From contig JARUPY010000465.1 of assembly GCA_029817715.1 (NCBI GenBank), positions 2,841,501 through 2,905,500 of the forward strand: a stretch of DNA of 64,000 nucleotides, written 5' to 3'. The DNA is from Melastoma dodecandrum. Its lineage: Eukaryota; Streptophyta; Magnoliopsida; Myrtales; Melastomataceae. This document shows positions 34,187 to 46,664 of this stretch, piece after piece. Made by a program: the position numbers and the translations under genes. Within the stretch, counting starts at the first letter, position 1. Each line of letters begins with the position of its first letter. Under the pieces are notes generated by a model. That model was given only the letters and a program-made list of their open reading frames with translations. It was not told the DNA's origin and did not search any database.

Positions 34187-34908
34187 TCCTTATTTGGATA
34201 TTCCTTCCGGATATTCCTTTTTATTTTTTTCTTATATATATATATATAGGGATTGACATCGTCATCGACAGCTACTTACTTGCCCTCATACCTAATGCCC
34301 CATTTACAGAAAGTATAATATAGAAAAGAAAAAGGATTGGATTGATTCCCTCATCGACTCATGCTGACGTGTCGTTGTCTTCCGTCGTATTTAAAATTGA
34401 ATTAAGGGAAATGACGCCACCGCACCGTCGGGCGGGTGACCGACAACCCCATTGGCTCCCTTTTGAAAATCACCCGCGATTACACGGCTAAAGCAAGACC
34501 CTATATCCGGTAAGATAAAGGATATCTTTTTGTTTTTTGTTTTTAGATTATGAAAAAAGGGGTAGGGCGATGTAACAAGGAAGTTAAGTTTAGGACGACC
34601 AACCAAACCCCTGTCCGCCCGGCCCCCAACCAAAAAATCCGAGGAGGGAGAGGACTAGAAGTGCCTTTGTCTTGTCGTCGTGTCGATCCACCGAAATCTC
34701 TTTCTTTGTTGCGGGGGGAGAATATCCAAAAGCATATTACCCTACGCGTCCTAATCCCGAATATTCTATTATCCCCCCCGGCCTCTCTCTCTCTTTTCCT
34801 TTATATTTATTGTCTCGCCTACACCCCGGGCTTCCATGTCTTTTCCGAAGCAGCCTCCGACCGACGGATCTGTTCGTCGTCACCCCTCCCCTCAACCCCT
34901 GATTCCCA
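34187..34908. other. Spacer and GDPD promoter
   Basis: Starts after the right target duplication. It contains a short TA run (about 34235-34250) and, near its end, a TATA-like TATATTTA at 34802-34809 about 100 bases before the GDPD start. No other gene was recognised. Confidence 0.55.
34802..34809 (+). promoter_or_regulatory. Possible TATA box of the GDPD gene
   Basis: TATATTTA after a CT-rich run, about 100 bases before ATG 34909. Weaker than a perfect TATA box. Confidence 0.4.
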
Positions 34909-36602
34909 ATGGCCCTTAAGGCCGTCCACGTCTCCGATGTCCCCTCCCTCGACCACGTCCCCGAGCCCCCTACCGCCCTCTCAGTCTCCTCCTCCCCCCG
35001 GGGTACTGCTCTGCCCCCCCTCCCTCTTTTGTTGCTTCTTGATCGGGTTCGGATTTTGACGATGCTCGTGCTTCTTTAGGTGTGGAAGTCGGGAGGGCCG
35101 CGTTGAAGGCCACGCCGAAGTTCTTGGTGATCGGACACAGGGGTCATGGCATGAACGCCGTTCAGTCCCCCGACAGGAGGTTCAGGTCTTTCATGGAGAA
35201 CACCATCCTCTCCTTCAACTCCGCCGCTACCCACCCCCTCGACTTCGTCGAGTTTGATGTCCAGGTCAGTCCGCCCAACAGTAATCGGCTTCTTTCTTTT
35301 TTTTTTTTTACATCGTCTCCCGATCGCCGCGTCCCGATGATTTTAATGTCCAAGTGGATCTGAAATTCGGAAACCTTTGTTTCCTGTTTCTGCCCGATTT
35401 CCGAATCGGGAGGTTGGAGAAAGTTTGAACGTGTTTCATGGGTTTCTCTTTTGGCCGTCCAGGTGACCAAGGACGATTGCCCGGTCATCTTCCACGACGA
35501 CGTCATCCTCTCGGTGGACAACGTGAGCTTCCCCTTCTCTCTTGCGCTGACAACGTTTCTTTTGTGCTGCTTTCTTCATCTGGGTGATTGACGGGTGGAG
35601 ATGCTCCTGGTTTGATTTCAGGGCACTGTGTTTGAGAAGAGGGTGACGGAACTCTCCCTGCTGGAATTCCTGTCCTATGGGCTGCAGCGTGAGCCGGGGA
35701 AGGTCGGGAAGCCCTTGTTGAGGAAGTCCAAGGATGGGAAGATCAGGAACTGGGAGGTTGAGGCGGGCGACGCCCTCTGCACCCTGCAGGAGGCTTTCCA
35801 GAAGGTAGAGCCTTCCCTCGGATTCAACATCGAGCTGAAGTTCGATGACCATATCGTCTACCAGCAGGACTATCTCATCCATGTCCTCCAGACGATCCTC
35901 AACGTCGTCTCTGCCTACGCCAATCAACGCCCCATCATCTTCTCGTCCTTCCATCCCGACGCAGCATTGCTCGTACGCAAACTGCAGAGCATCTACCCTG
36001 TAAGTTCCTAGTTGACTTCCGTCGGAAGGTCTTTTGTGCCGGCCAACCCAGATCTTTAAACCTGAGATTGCAAAACCCATCGTGCAGGTTTTCTTCCTAA
36101 CTAACGGAGGGACGGAACTTTACTACGATGTGAGAAGGAATTCCCTGGAGGAGGCGATCAAGGTCTGCATCGAGGGCGGTCTCCACGGGATCGTGTCGGA
36201 GGTCAGGGGAATATTCCAGAACCCCGCCGCGGTCGCCAAAATCAAGGAGTCCAAGCTCTCCCTCCTTACATACGGAAAGTTGAAGTGAGCAATACATCAA
36301 GCCATGTCCCCTGCGCAACTTTCCGAGAACTGGGAATGTTTTGTTTTGCCTAACGTTGTTTCCCCTTGTCATGCAGCAACGTAGCGGAGGCAGTGTACAT
36401 GCAACACCTGATGGGGATAGACGGGGTAATAGTAGACCTAGTGCAGGAGATCTCGGAGGCGGTGACGGAGTTGATAAAGCCGAAGAAGGGAGAGGAGGAC
36501 AACATCATAGTCGCGGACGGCGAGGATGGATCGAGGCCCAAGTTCTCAGAGAAGGAGCTGGCCTTCATCCTGAAGCTCATCCCTCAGTTGATACAGCTCT
36601 AA
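34909..36602 (+). CDS. Glycerophosphodiester phosphodiesterase (GDPD)
   Basis: The enzyme hydrolyses glycerophosphodiesters such as glycerophosphocholine to glycerol-3-phosphate and an alcohol, and in plants takes part in lipid turnover under phosphate shortage. The six exons are 34909-35002, 35080-35264, 35463-35522, 35622-35999, 36088-36284 and 36377-36602, giving 379 aa. The catalytic signature is VIGHRGHGMN (His at about 51), then ENTILSFNSA, FVEFDVQVTKDDCPVIFHDD, with further metal and acid residues in FNIELKFDD. The C-terminal part shows SSFHPDAALL, VFFLTNGGTE and MGIDGVIVDLV. No signal peptide is evident, so a cytosolic form of the GDPD2/GDPD3 kind is likely, rather than the plastid GDPD1 or the cell-wall SHV3 type. 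That assignment is from memory. Confidence 0.92.
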
Positions 36603-36681
36603 CCCCCATTTACACACCCACCAGAAAACATAGATTTGTGGAGTCAATTACATTACATTACTCCCACTTTCTTTGTGATGT

Positions 36682-36687
36682 AATAAA
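36682..36687 (+). terminator. Polyadenylation signal of the GDPD gene
   Basis: AATAAA 80 bases after the GDPD stop codon, in a T-rich setting suited to 3' end formation. Confidence 0.5.
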
Positions 36688-37586
36688 CAAGAAAAGGCGA
36701 ACCGAAGATTGATGTAAATAGTTTAATTTGAGGATGGATGGCTTATGATTTGGGGTCATTTTTTGAAATTGTGGTGGCGGGAGAGATTAGGACCCCGAGG
36801 GATTGTGGAATATTTCCCACTTTTTTAAAAAAATTTTTGCCAAGAATTCTGATCGGGTTAATGTTTAAGGCTTAGTCACGAAATAATCGTAGGTTTATTA
36901 TTTAACGAATTTTAAAAATACTGCGAAAATCTTCTTGCGACTAGTATTACTTTGGAACAAAAACCCGCAAGCCAGTTGTTTCTTTCTTATGTTTGTCCGA
37001 ACGCCTTAGTGGAGTCCATGTCCGCTTGTTGGGAATTTCGCGTGTGGAGCTCATAGCGCCCAGTTATCTCTGGTTCCAGTTTCCATTCATTTTTCCTCCC
37101 TCCCATTTTATTTTCCTTAAATGAAAACTTCCCAAAACACATCCTCGTAAACAAACTAGACATAATCATCCAAATCGCGCACTATATGGTAAGAATAGTT
37201 TCGGGACACGATGAACTTTGCCTGCGTCTGTATTGTCCGACTGTCAGCCTCGGCCACACGGTTAGGACCCGCGCGATTCATGCGTGTCCTTCTTGTACGT
37301 CCGACTGCCCCCGTCATGAACCGTTCTAAAACAGAGGGCCAAAAATATTAGGCCTGGTTTGAGGAAAAATTTGGATGTTTTCGGTTATCGGCAGATGGGA
37401 AACCAAACAAAATTTCATCAAGCCAAACAAGACTTAGTAAATTCATTAGTTTGATGATATCCGAAACCTTCGTTCCGCCTCCATTCTCTCCCCTTCCAAA
37501 CAAACAAACAATCAAACAAAAGAAACGAAAATATCAATCTTTAGGCCATCGGACTCGACCGCGAAATCCTTTGTGATCGTTCTGCA
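36688..37586. other. Intergenic region
   Basis: AT-rich spacer holding the promoter and leader of the following gene. CAAACAAACAAAC-like repeats lie just before it (about 37497-37520). No gene was recognised. Confidence 0.55.
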
Positions 37587-38503
37587 ATGGGTTGCGGCTC
37601 ATCCACGTTCCACCGGGATGAGACCCGCGGTGCAGGTGGTCCCTCCTACCTCCACGTCAATCCCCTCCACCGCGACTTCCCTTGGTGTCGCAAGGGCGAC
37701 CCCTCCTCCTCCAAGGACCTCTTGGGTCACCCCAGGGCCGACGAGGATGGGGATCACGACATGAGGAAGAGCGTCTCCTCGACCCCTTTGTTGCCAAAAG
37801 ATGATGGCTTCAGGAGGGAGCCCCCATTACAGACAATGAAGGAGATTCCCCGTACGAAAGATGTCAGGGTGGAGAGACCAGTCGGCGGGGACCGCAAACA
37901 GGACAACCACCTTAGCAACATGGGCGATGACCACGATGATACCGACGAAGAGGAATCCGACAGGGAAGATGGCATAGCCTATCCTAGTTCTCCAAGTTTC
38001 CGAGGTTATTGCGCATCGCCTTACGATGTCGATGGTGACAGCTCGGAAGACACGGGCACGCCAATAAACGAAGGTGATGATTCCTTCATTCTGTATCATG
38101 TCGCAACTTCGGACATTGTACATGACAACGTAGCTATGGCCGTGATATCATCGCACCTCTGTTTGGCTTGCAGGCAAAGGTGATAGTTCCCCAAAGATGG
38201 AAGACTCTCATAATTCCCGTAAAGATCAAAACCATGGCGATCATGCAGATCCTCCCAAGGTATTAAAAATCAAACGCAAACCATAGTTTCCATGAATCCG
38301 TGAAATACAAGCAGCTAACCGAGTCCTGATCATGTGCCGTGATACCTTCGCAGCTTCCAAAGAACCCAACATCATCATCATCATCATCATCGCGAAAGAC
38401 GAGGAGATCGCCAAAACAGAGTCTACGAGCGGTGCTGCCAAAACGGAATCACATGTCCGGAATGAAGAACCTCCTGCATGGTTCGCAAGGCAAGTCCTCG
38501 TAA
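37587..38503 (+). CDS. Predicted N-myristoylated acidic plant protein, 240 aa
   Basis: Three exons (37587-38073, 38174-38259, 38354-38503) join in phase. The protein starts MGCGSS, a strong N-myristoylation signal (Gly2) with Cys3 as a likely palmitoylation site, so plasma membrane attachment is expected. The middle has an acidic block DDHDDTDEEESDRED near 113-127. Exon 3 encodes a serine run made by TCA repeats, then a basic part SRKTRRSPKQ and a tail ending in LLHGSQGKSS. The acceptor in front of exon 3 sets a frame different from the longest open frame over that region. It was chosen because it keeps phase 0 and gives a balanced ending at TAA. No catalytic domain was recognised. It may be a scaffold or signalling protein, but the function is unknown. 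Confidence 0.62.
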
Positions 38504-39491
38504 AGCACAAGCTCAAGGGACCTCACGATTCAATGAGCGCGTGCACACAACCGGCGACACTCGATCTGTTTCTAGAACCATTTATGCAAAAAAAAAAGAA
38601 GTTGCCCCAGGGTTAAACATCCTGAAAATTTGATGCTTGATTAGATGTACATTTTATAGCTCATGTCAATATAATTTACCTAGTTTTTCTTTTCTAATAG
38701 AATGGTGTAGTTATAAGGCCCGTTCAACCCGATAATGTTTTACTTGGCCCCAAGATTGTAGACCCATTGGGCCAGGCCCAATTAACCACTTAAGTTGCTT
38801 TAAATAACTTATTTGTTTTTTTTATTCATTATACGTCAACTATTTTGACCGGACTATATTCTATACCACCTCAACAGTAAGTAACCCCAAATTTCCTCAA
38901 CCATAAGACGGTCAATATATAGATCGTCGCAAATTTGACTTGACCGACCGACTTCGTAATAATCCCCCTCCCCCCAAAATTTTCCATAATTTTTATACAC
39001 CAGCAGGAAAAGAAAGGATCACCGCCCTTACGTACTTTGACCGGTACTTCTGTTTTCCACGACTGAAACGACGGGCCGTCACCAACACGAAATCCCCTGG
39101 CAGCCGTCGATCGTTACACGTGTCGGCACGCGAGTCGTCCCACCTACCCATTCCCGCCCGTGACGTTAGCGCCGTTTCGTCGTCTCCCGTTGTTTCTCTT
39201 TCGCGCCTCTTCCCTCGTCCATCGCACTCGTCGTCGCTCGGGGTTGGCGGTTTCCTTTTCCCTCGACTTCCGCTTAGACTGGCGGCGGATTTCCTCCGCG
39301 TATCCTGGACGACGATCGATTCCTGAATTTCGAGGTTTCGGTGGGGATCGGATTGTATTGGCTCGGCCGGGATTTTGTTGGGGGGGGGGGGTGTTGTGAG
39401 GGTTTTAGGTGAGGCGGAGGAGGATTTATGAGGTGATCGAGAAAGGTTTTCTTCGTTTCTTGGATTCTTCGTTTTGGATAGTCGAGGAGGG
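38504..39491. other. Intergenic region with promoter of the BAR-domain gene
   Basis: The 3' UTR of the preceding gene and GGCCCA-type words near 38719-38780, followed from about 39000 by the GC-rich promoter and leader of the next gene, with a G-run near 39380-39390. The open frames here are frame shadows with no protein similarity that I can see. Confidence 0.55.
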
Positions 39492-42400
39492 ATGAAGTCG
39501 TCGCTCGGTAAGCTGAAGAAATTGGCGGTGCTGCACAAGAGTGATCATACGGAGAGGACCGAGTACCAGCATTCGGCTCGGCTAGAAGAGCTCGCAAACT
39601 CTTCTAAGGTGATCTGTTGAAATTAGATATGGATTGTTTGATTGGGCGATGCCTCGCGGAGTGTCGTGTTCTCGGAATTGAACTGTGGATTAGTCGGGAG
39701 GGAGGGAGGCAGTGCTTATATAGTTTTGGCACAGCTCTATTTTTCTGTTGGGGCACTCAAGTCGACACCTATCAATACTACTGGGAATGCCTCCAAACGG
39801 TGTCAATGCCCAATTGATATGATGGCATGAAAGCTATCAAGGAGATATCAAATCCTTACTCAAATAGTGTTCTTTGATTTCAGAGAATGAAAAAATAAAT
39901 GAAAATCATCTTATGTATGATCGAGGATTGGTTAGTTGGGTGAAGTAAAGGCAGCGATAGAACTTGGCCAATTTTTAGTCGTGTCTTTCCTTTAACTATG
40001 TTTCTGATCTAAATTTCTTAACTTGGCATATCACTGGTGAGAAGACTAATGTAATTCTTGTTATCTGAGGTGGACTTGTATCAATTTTGATGCTCTCATT
40101 GTTAAACAGTGGCTCTGTAACTGGTCGACAACCTTCTGAAGTTACATTTTTTGCTGTAAATATCTTTTTATCAGTTTGGAAGCATTTTCTCATATGAATT
40201 TTTTCTCCTTTAATCTTTGCAGGACATGCAAGACATGAGAAATTGCTATGATAGCTTACTTTCTGCTGCCGCCGCCACTGCGAATAGTGCATATGGTTTG
40301 AATTCCGTTAATTTCATGTTGCACTTATGTGCAGTGTCTTTTTTTTCTATGTTTTTTTGGCATATGACCTTATATGTCTACGATGCTTTGCCAATATCAT
40401 TGTTTCGTCTTTCTGATAGTTCTATGGGATAATTTTTTGAGCGTGGTATGATCTCAAAAAAACGTGTTATTCCCTGCCACGGCATTTTTGCCAAACAGAG
40501 CATCAGTACCTAATTTCTCATGATCGTACCCATTGCTCATTTTGTCACCCCTTTCAGAATTTTCAGAGTCACTGCATGAAATGGGCATCTGTTTATTGGA
40601 AAAAACTTCCCTGCATGGAGATGAAGGGACAGGTCAGTGTAGGAATTACATACAATTTCAATTATAGCTAATTATCCAACTACTTATCTGTCGAATTTTT
40701 TTATGCTACATTCTATCCTTCTGCTGATGTCATCAGTCTCAATTGGCCAACATTGTCATTTAATCGTTGTCGGATTGCTGATCACATGCTGTTCAATTGT
40801 TGTAGGTAGGGCTTTGTCAATGTTGGGTAATGTGCAGTTTGAACTTCAAAGACTCATTGATAGCTATGTGAGTTTGGACTTTGGAGTCTCACTTTCTTGA
40901 TAATGGTTTGAATAATGTTATTATGTCCAACTGGTTGTAACCTCCATTTTGTAGCAATCCCACATATTTATGACTGTTACGAGTCCATCAGAGTCACTTC
41001 TCCACGAACTACGGACTGTGGAGGTTTGTCCTCTTCACTGCTCCGTTTCTTGTGCAACTTTTCTAACTGTTTCTGCTTTTCAATTTCTTCATCCACGTGA
41101 CTATACTTGGTATTGGAAATGCTGTTGGAGAATGTTGTAGCATATTTACTAAAAATTTGTTTCACGAGCTTGATTTCATATTGAAATATTTTCTGCTTCC
41201 TACTGCAGGAAATGAAACGACAGTGCGATGAGAAAAGGTCTGCACGCGTTTATTTTATACTTGTTTGTGCCATATAAGAATTTGTTCTAAATCAGGTTCA
41301 ATTGGTCTCCAGAGATGTTTATGAGTACATGATCTCACAACAGAAAGAAAAAGGGAAATCCAAGGGCGGCGCTTCTCAGAAACTGGAGAGTGCACATGAT
41401 GAATATGAGGAAAAGGCGACACTCTGTGTTTTTAGGTTAAAATCGTTGAAGCAAGGACAATCTCGTAGTCTCATCACTCAGGCTGCTCGTCATCATGCTG
41501 CACAGGTTGACAAAGATTTGAATTCCTCATCAGTATTTTTGTTTCCTTTTGGCATAGTTAAGGAAGCATTCTAAATGCGTCTTTATTATTAATATTTTAT
41601 GCACAGCTGAACTTTTTCCGGAAAGGTCTGAAATGCCTCGAGGCAATCGAACCTCAAGTCAGGGTGATTACAGAACAACACCACATAGATTATCACCTCG
41701 CTGACCTTGAGGATGAAAGCAAGGATGGCGAGGACGAGAAAGAAAATGCCTATGGTAGTTGTGAAGACGGAGAGTTGAGTTTAGATTATAGGCAGAATGC
41801 AATTTCTTTGGCGAAGAATGCAATGGAGGTCAGTGTGATGTAGTCTGATTTTCATACAGTTTTGTCCATTTTATTTTAATGTTACACAGTTGTTTATGAG
41901 TGGAGTTTGTTTGTTTTCTTTTTAATTTCCCATCTGCTTTGTTGGAACTATCTCTCTGCTGATTTTAACTGTTGATTAGGTTATGTTCCTGTTAAATTCT
42001 TTCAGAAGAGGTTGTACTTTTTTGTGCATTGTGTTTTATCTGCTTTCTTTTCTTTTCAGACTTTACCATTTGATATACTGTTAAGTGATGCTCTTCTTCG
42101 TTATTTTTGGTCCTGAACTATTGGCCTAGGTGGACGATGCTACACTGTCATTTTCACGAACTGGGAATACAGATACTGCAGAGGTAATATATCTGTCTCC
42201 CTGTGCACTGGCTGGCAATTTGACTTGCAGATGAACTATATTCAGTGGTTGGTAAGTAGACCGTGGATATGGTGTCCTGGATTAAATTAGTCGTATGAAG
42301 GTTCATTAGACTTTATGGAACAACAGGTTGACAAAAAATTATTGTTTTACAAAGGGAAAAAAATTACATTCCCTCAATTATTATTTTACAAAGGGAAAAA

Positions 42401-44173
42401 AATTACAAAGGGTTTGAACTTTTCCCGTGAAAGTCCTACATGATTGTAGGAAATTACATTAACGGTTATTTGAATTGATTAGTCCCTAAATCAATTTAAA
42501 TAAACAAATCCCTCCCAACCATTCCCTTATTATTTTCTGAAACTAGCTAGGGGCCCAAGAATCTTATTTAGGTTTGTCATTGGTTATATGGGAGGTTCAC
42601 CATGAATCTTCAACTTTCTTATGCCAATAGATACTGAGGCTTGTCCCAGGCCATAATTTTTCTGTTGCATCTTGCAGCTGAATTCTGACCGAGGCCAAGG
42701 TGATGTTCAGATGCCAATGAGAGAGCGAAGGGCTAGTAGCCATTCAGCCCCAATCTTTACTGAGAAGTCTGATACTAGTGAAAAAATGAGATACACGCAG
42801 CAGTTGTCTGGACAGAAAACTCATTCATATGTTTTGCCCACTCCCGATGGGGTAACGGGTACACCATCAAATGCCAATAGTTCAGTTCTGCGGAGTCAGC
42901 CTGATAGTGTCAGTAGACACAACCCCAGTTTGTGGCATTCATCCCCACTGGAGCAAACAAAGCATGAAATAATGAAGTCTGCAAGGGAAGTAAGAGAGAG
43001 TGGTACCGCGAACCAAGTTCCCCCACCGCTCTCGGAGGGGCTCGTCTCCTATTCGGACAAGCCAAAAAGACACGCTTTTTCTGGTCCATTGACTAGCAAG
43101 CCAATGTCAAAGAAACCTGTTTTACATGCCAGTGTTCCCGTTTCATCTTCAGACCTACCCCATCTGGTTTCACCAACTCCGTCTCCGCCTCTTGTGCCTT
43201 CTCCAAGAGTAAGTGAACTACATGAACTTCCTCGACCGCCCGGCAATCTGGCAGTAAGGCCTTCAAAGTCTATGGTATCCGTCGGACACTCTGCTCCTCT
43301 AGTTTCCAGAAACCTAGACGGTTATGTATCAAATAAGATTCATGCTACAGCATCACCACTTCCACCTCCCCCATTACTTGTACCTCAAAGTTTTTTCTTT
43401 CCCCCGAGTAGTCAGAAAGCTACGGCTTTCCATTCTGGGAAGCCTTTGGAATCCCCTCGTGCTTTAGGAAACGCTGAAGAAATATCTTCTCCTCCATTGA
43501 CGCCTATTGCTCTGATGGACATTAAACCGGAACGAGCAGTTGCTGTTTATCAGTCTGGTCCTATGAGAGGTAGCCTTTCTTGCTTCTTGTGTCATCTTTT
43601 ATATGAGTATTATTCCTTGTACTTAGTGTTGCATCTTGAAAAACTTTTTGGCCTTTTACATTTCGTTTTTTAGCCTCAGAACTTATGGCCACCCGACCAC
43701 CAAAAGGTAAAAGCTGAAATTAACTTAATGACTTGAACTTGCGGAGACCTGTCTTCCTTAGTGCCATTTTATAGGGTATTATTACTGCTTAAAAGCAAAT
43801 TGTGATTGGGGCTGGATAAGTACGCTGCATGCTCCCGAACTAATTAAGGAGGTAGTGGGTTGTCCCTGCACATATTTGTCATGTGATTCCTCTCAGTGTT
43901 GGGATTCCTCAATTGAGCCCGCTACTTGTTTGATAAGCAGCTAACGAACAAAGTTATATGCACCAGAGATGTCAAATCAGAAGTCTGTGCATGGTTAAGC
44001 TATATTTAAGGTTTGTGTATACTGGGGATAAGGTGATACCTGGCCATGTTTGCGGAATGACAGAATTGTGAGCGAGTATTAGTTTTGTATTAGGGGATTT
44101 GAATGCTGCATCCATGTTCTTCTGAAAGTCTTAAGTTTGTCCCTGTTTTAACTGGTTGGCAGGTGGGAGCTGA
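39492..44173 (+). CDS. BAR-domain and proline-rich protein (At2g33490-like)
   Basis: The twelve exons are 39492-39608, 40223-40295, 40558-40632, 40806-40867, 40955-41023, 41209-41237, 41313-41505, 41607-41828, 42130-42183, 42678-43569, 43674-43706 and 44163-44173. They give 609 aa. The first 260 or so residues form an AH/BAR-type helical domain that binds curved membranes: MKSSLGKLKKLAVL, KDMQDMRNCYDSLLSAAAA, LLEKTSLH, MLGNVQFELQRLIDSY, RSHIFMTV, LKSLKQGQSRSLITQAARHH and LNFFRKGLKCLEAIEP. The rest is serine/proline-rich and disordered, with PPPLLVPQSFF-like blocks. I remember the Arabidopsis relative as an uncharacterised hydroxyproline-rich family protein. Exon 6 is only 29 bases. The last two tiny exons are the least certain part. 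Confidence 0.85.
42338..42407 (+). repeat. Local tandem duplication in intron 9 of the BAR-domain gene
   Basis: A 31-base unit built on ttttacaaagggaaaaaaat occurs at about 42338-42368 and again at 42376-42407. It is probably a slip or small duplication and has no coding role. Confidence 0.85.
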
Positions 44174-45349
44174 GGGTTGCCCCTCAAAAGGCGTTGGGGG
44201 AGATCATTGGGTTTCCAAGTGGGAAGAGCTCATCAACCTATCCCAACCCAATCACACTTACCGGTACAGAGTCCCAAACTAAACGTAAGTTGTTCTGAAA
44301 AGAATATATGATTTTTTTGCTTTTTTTTTTTTGAGGTTCAGGTGGTGGGATTAAGAGTAAAATGACTAGATTACTTCGTTTCACCTCTCGGTAATCTTGT
44401 CATTGTAAATCTCTGAAAACTTTCCGTTCTGCCTTATATTGTTTTATTTTCTTGGTTCTTTTTACCGTGTCCCGAAATGGATAATGTTGGCCTCAAAGTT
44501 TTCCTGGAATCAAAGGAATGTTTTTTGTTTTGGTGTTTTTTCGTGTGCTGGGAACAAAGGTAAAGGAGAAGTAAGCCTGGAGAGGGCAGGGGACCCACCT
44601 GTGATTGCCAAGAGTATCATTCCATCGCTTGAGGGTTGTGCATCTTCCATTTTTTAATTGATTTTTTGATTGGTCTATCGCTTTGCATGTTACGTTTCAA
44701 CATACGTTACGTTACATTGCATTCTGTGTTCATTCATTCCGTTACGCTATTTTTCTGTCTCGTGTCAGATGGGGGAGTGGGGATGGTGGTAGTGGTGTTG
44801 TTGCTGTTGGTGTTATATGTTGGACGTGCAAACCGTACTCCCAAACTGACCCCCCCCCCCCACCTCCCTCTCCCACTCACTTCCCTTCTGTCCTTTCTGA
44901 TTCTTTATTCTCCTGTACCACACCCTCAAAACACTCACACTCCGGGCCGATCGTTCTGTACATTACACTCACACACTGACATAACACTTTCTAACAGAAA
45001 CGTATATTTATATTTTCTTACCCCAACAAACCAAAAAAAAAAAACAGTCAGTCATCTCGGCATTTCCAATTACACCCTGCCCTCCATAACGCGTCACTCC
45101 CCCGCAAGTCCAAAGGGCATTAGAGACAATTCACTCCCGACCCAATTATCCCCCCCCCCCCTCCGGCTCCTCGACCTCGGACACATGCAGACAAAAACCT
45201 TAAAACCTTTAAAAACCGTTTTCCCCTCTCTGCCTTCCGCTTCCCAACACATGCAACAAAAATACCATCATCTCCTCCATAATTCCCTTCACTTATCCTC
45301 CTTCTCGGGTTTCACCACCGTGGGATCTCTCCCGGAAGCATTTGCTACA
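44174..45349. other. Spacer and leader of the C2H2 gene
   Basis: Contains the BAR gene 3' UTR and, from about 44760, the promoter and pyrimidine-rich leader of the zinc finger gene, with C-runs near 44853-44862 and 45151-45160. An open frame without stops runs through the leader into the zinc finger gene, but its content is low-complexity. Confidence 0.55.
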
Positions 45350-45910
45350 ATGGCCGACCACCAGACCTACGTCTTCTACAACTTCATGACCCAGTCCCAG
45401 CATCGCCACCTTCGTCCCCTCCCATCGTCCCCGCCTCTGGCGGATTCGCCCCCCGTGAAAGCCCTGACCAACTACGACGACCACCCTCCCCCAACGAAGA
45501 CCTTCCACTGCCAGTTCTGCTCCAGGACGTTCTGCTCCTCCCAGGCCCTCGGCGGCCACCAGAACGCTCACAAGAAGGAGCGTGCTGCCGCTCGCCGCAA
45601 TTCCTACTTCGGCTACCAGGTCGCTTCTGCTGCCTCTACTGAGGATGGCTACGACCTTCCTCCCCCTCCACCGCCACCTCCTCCAACTCCTAGATCTTCC
45701 TCGGGCCACGACTACCCTAACAACTCCCCTTTCAACTTCAACCCTTTGTTCCTCCACTGCCGGCAGCAACCGTCACCTCCACCACCGCCATTCCCTTCTT
45801 CTGCGTCCTATGTGGCACTCGACCACTCCCTCTTCCTCGACCCCAGCTACTCCCCAGCCACAAGTGCGTCGCCAGATAGCCCGGAGCTCGACCTCTCCCT
45901 CCGTCTGTAG
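45350..45910 (+). CDS. Single C2H2 zinc finger repressor with EAR motif
   Basis: A single-exon gene for a 186-aa nuclear protein. One Cys2-His2 finger (Cys54, Cys57, His70, His74) carries the plant hallmark [26 protein letters not shown] then [15 protein letters not shown] proline run (about 101-110) follows, and the protein ends in LDLSLRL, a perfect EAR repression motif. This is the layout of plant one-finger (C1-1i) regulators such as the ZFP, LATE, KNU and JAG relatives. I do not assign a member. The start [10 protein letters not shown] has a good context (acaATGG). The frame stays open far upstream and includes an earlier in-frame ATG near 45185, but the residues added look like leader DNA. 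Confidence 0.88.
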   Translation: MADHQTYVFYNFMTQSQHRHLRPLPSSPPLADSPPVKALTNYDDHPPPTKTFHCQFCSRTFCSSQALGGHQNAHKKERAAARRNSYFGYQVASAASTEDGYDLPPPPPPPPPTPRSSSGHDYPNNSPFNFNPLFLHCRQQPSPPPPPFPSSASYVALDHSLFLDPSYSPATSASPDSPELDLSLRL

Positions 45911-46664
45911 GACTGAAGAGCAGGGGACCGCCCGCCTCCCTCACTCCCGGCTTCTACGTTCGAGTTCATGCTTTCTTCTTTTCTTTTGACGTTGGCTCTT
46001 TCATTTTGTGAGTTGAAACGGAAAGAACACAAGAGAGTGGCAGGGACTTGAGGAATTTTAGGACAATCTTTTTATTTGCTTCGTGTCCGGTGCCCTTTCA
46101 TCAAATGTATATGCCCCCCCAGAATCCCTCTCTGCCTTATCCTTCGTTAGTCTTTGTCTTCCCTTTCGAGTTTTTGCTTTGTTTCTTTAACATCTGGGTG
46201 AAAGTTTTCTTCCTTGCAATGGAGATGGAATGGACTGGACTTGAACTCGAACTGGGGAGTTGAGTTGTGTTCTGTTTTTTTCTTTTCCAAGTTTCGGCTT
46301 TGATTTGTTGAATTTGGACCAACTTCGATCTGACTCTCCGAGGCTCGAATGGTCTGATGATAGTGAGTGACGCGGGATCCAAAATTTTGGGGCGAATAAT
46401 GAAAAGGGAACGCTCTTTTTAAAAACTTATAGGAAGTAGAAAGGGAGAATAATACCAGAAGGAGGAAATGGCAGCGAACTTTCGAATATCGGAATTTCCG
46501 ATCGTGTTCTATAGTTGTTCGCCCTCTGCCCTGCTCGGCAGCAACTGATCTTTCCCGCTGAAATGTTGAAATGTATACGCCATAAATAAACTGCCGATCG
46601 TAGAAGTCCAACTTTGCCAAAGAAAATCCATTTGTCAATAGAACCTTGCTAATATAATCAATGC
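45911..46664. other. C2H2 3' region
   Basis: 3' UTR of the zinc finger gene and spacer up to the phytyl ester synthase-like pseudogene. The downstream exons of that pseudogene's family were looked for on the minus strand here and not found. Confidence 0.55.

Noticed and set aside
35436..36080. 214-residue minus-strand frame opposite GDPD
   Set aside because: Shadow of GDPD exons 3-5; it crosses introns and has no recognisable domain.
38332..38616. 94-residue open frame with an isoleucine run in the third exon of the MGCGSS gene
   Set aside because: The ATC/TCA repeat is read in the wrong frame; the phase-0 splice gives a serine run and a proper stop at 38503.
44636..45910. One 424-residue open frame covering leader and zinc finger
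   Set aside because: It starts at a non-ATG codon and its first two thirds are low-complexity leader DNA; the family start [10 protein letters not shown] is at 45350.
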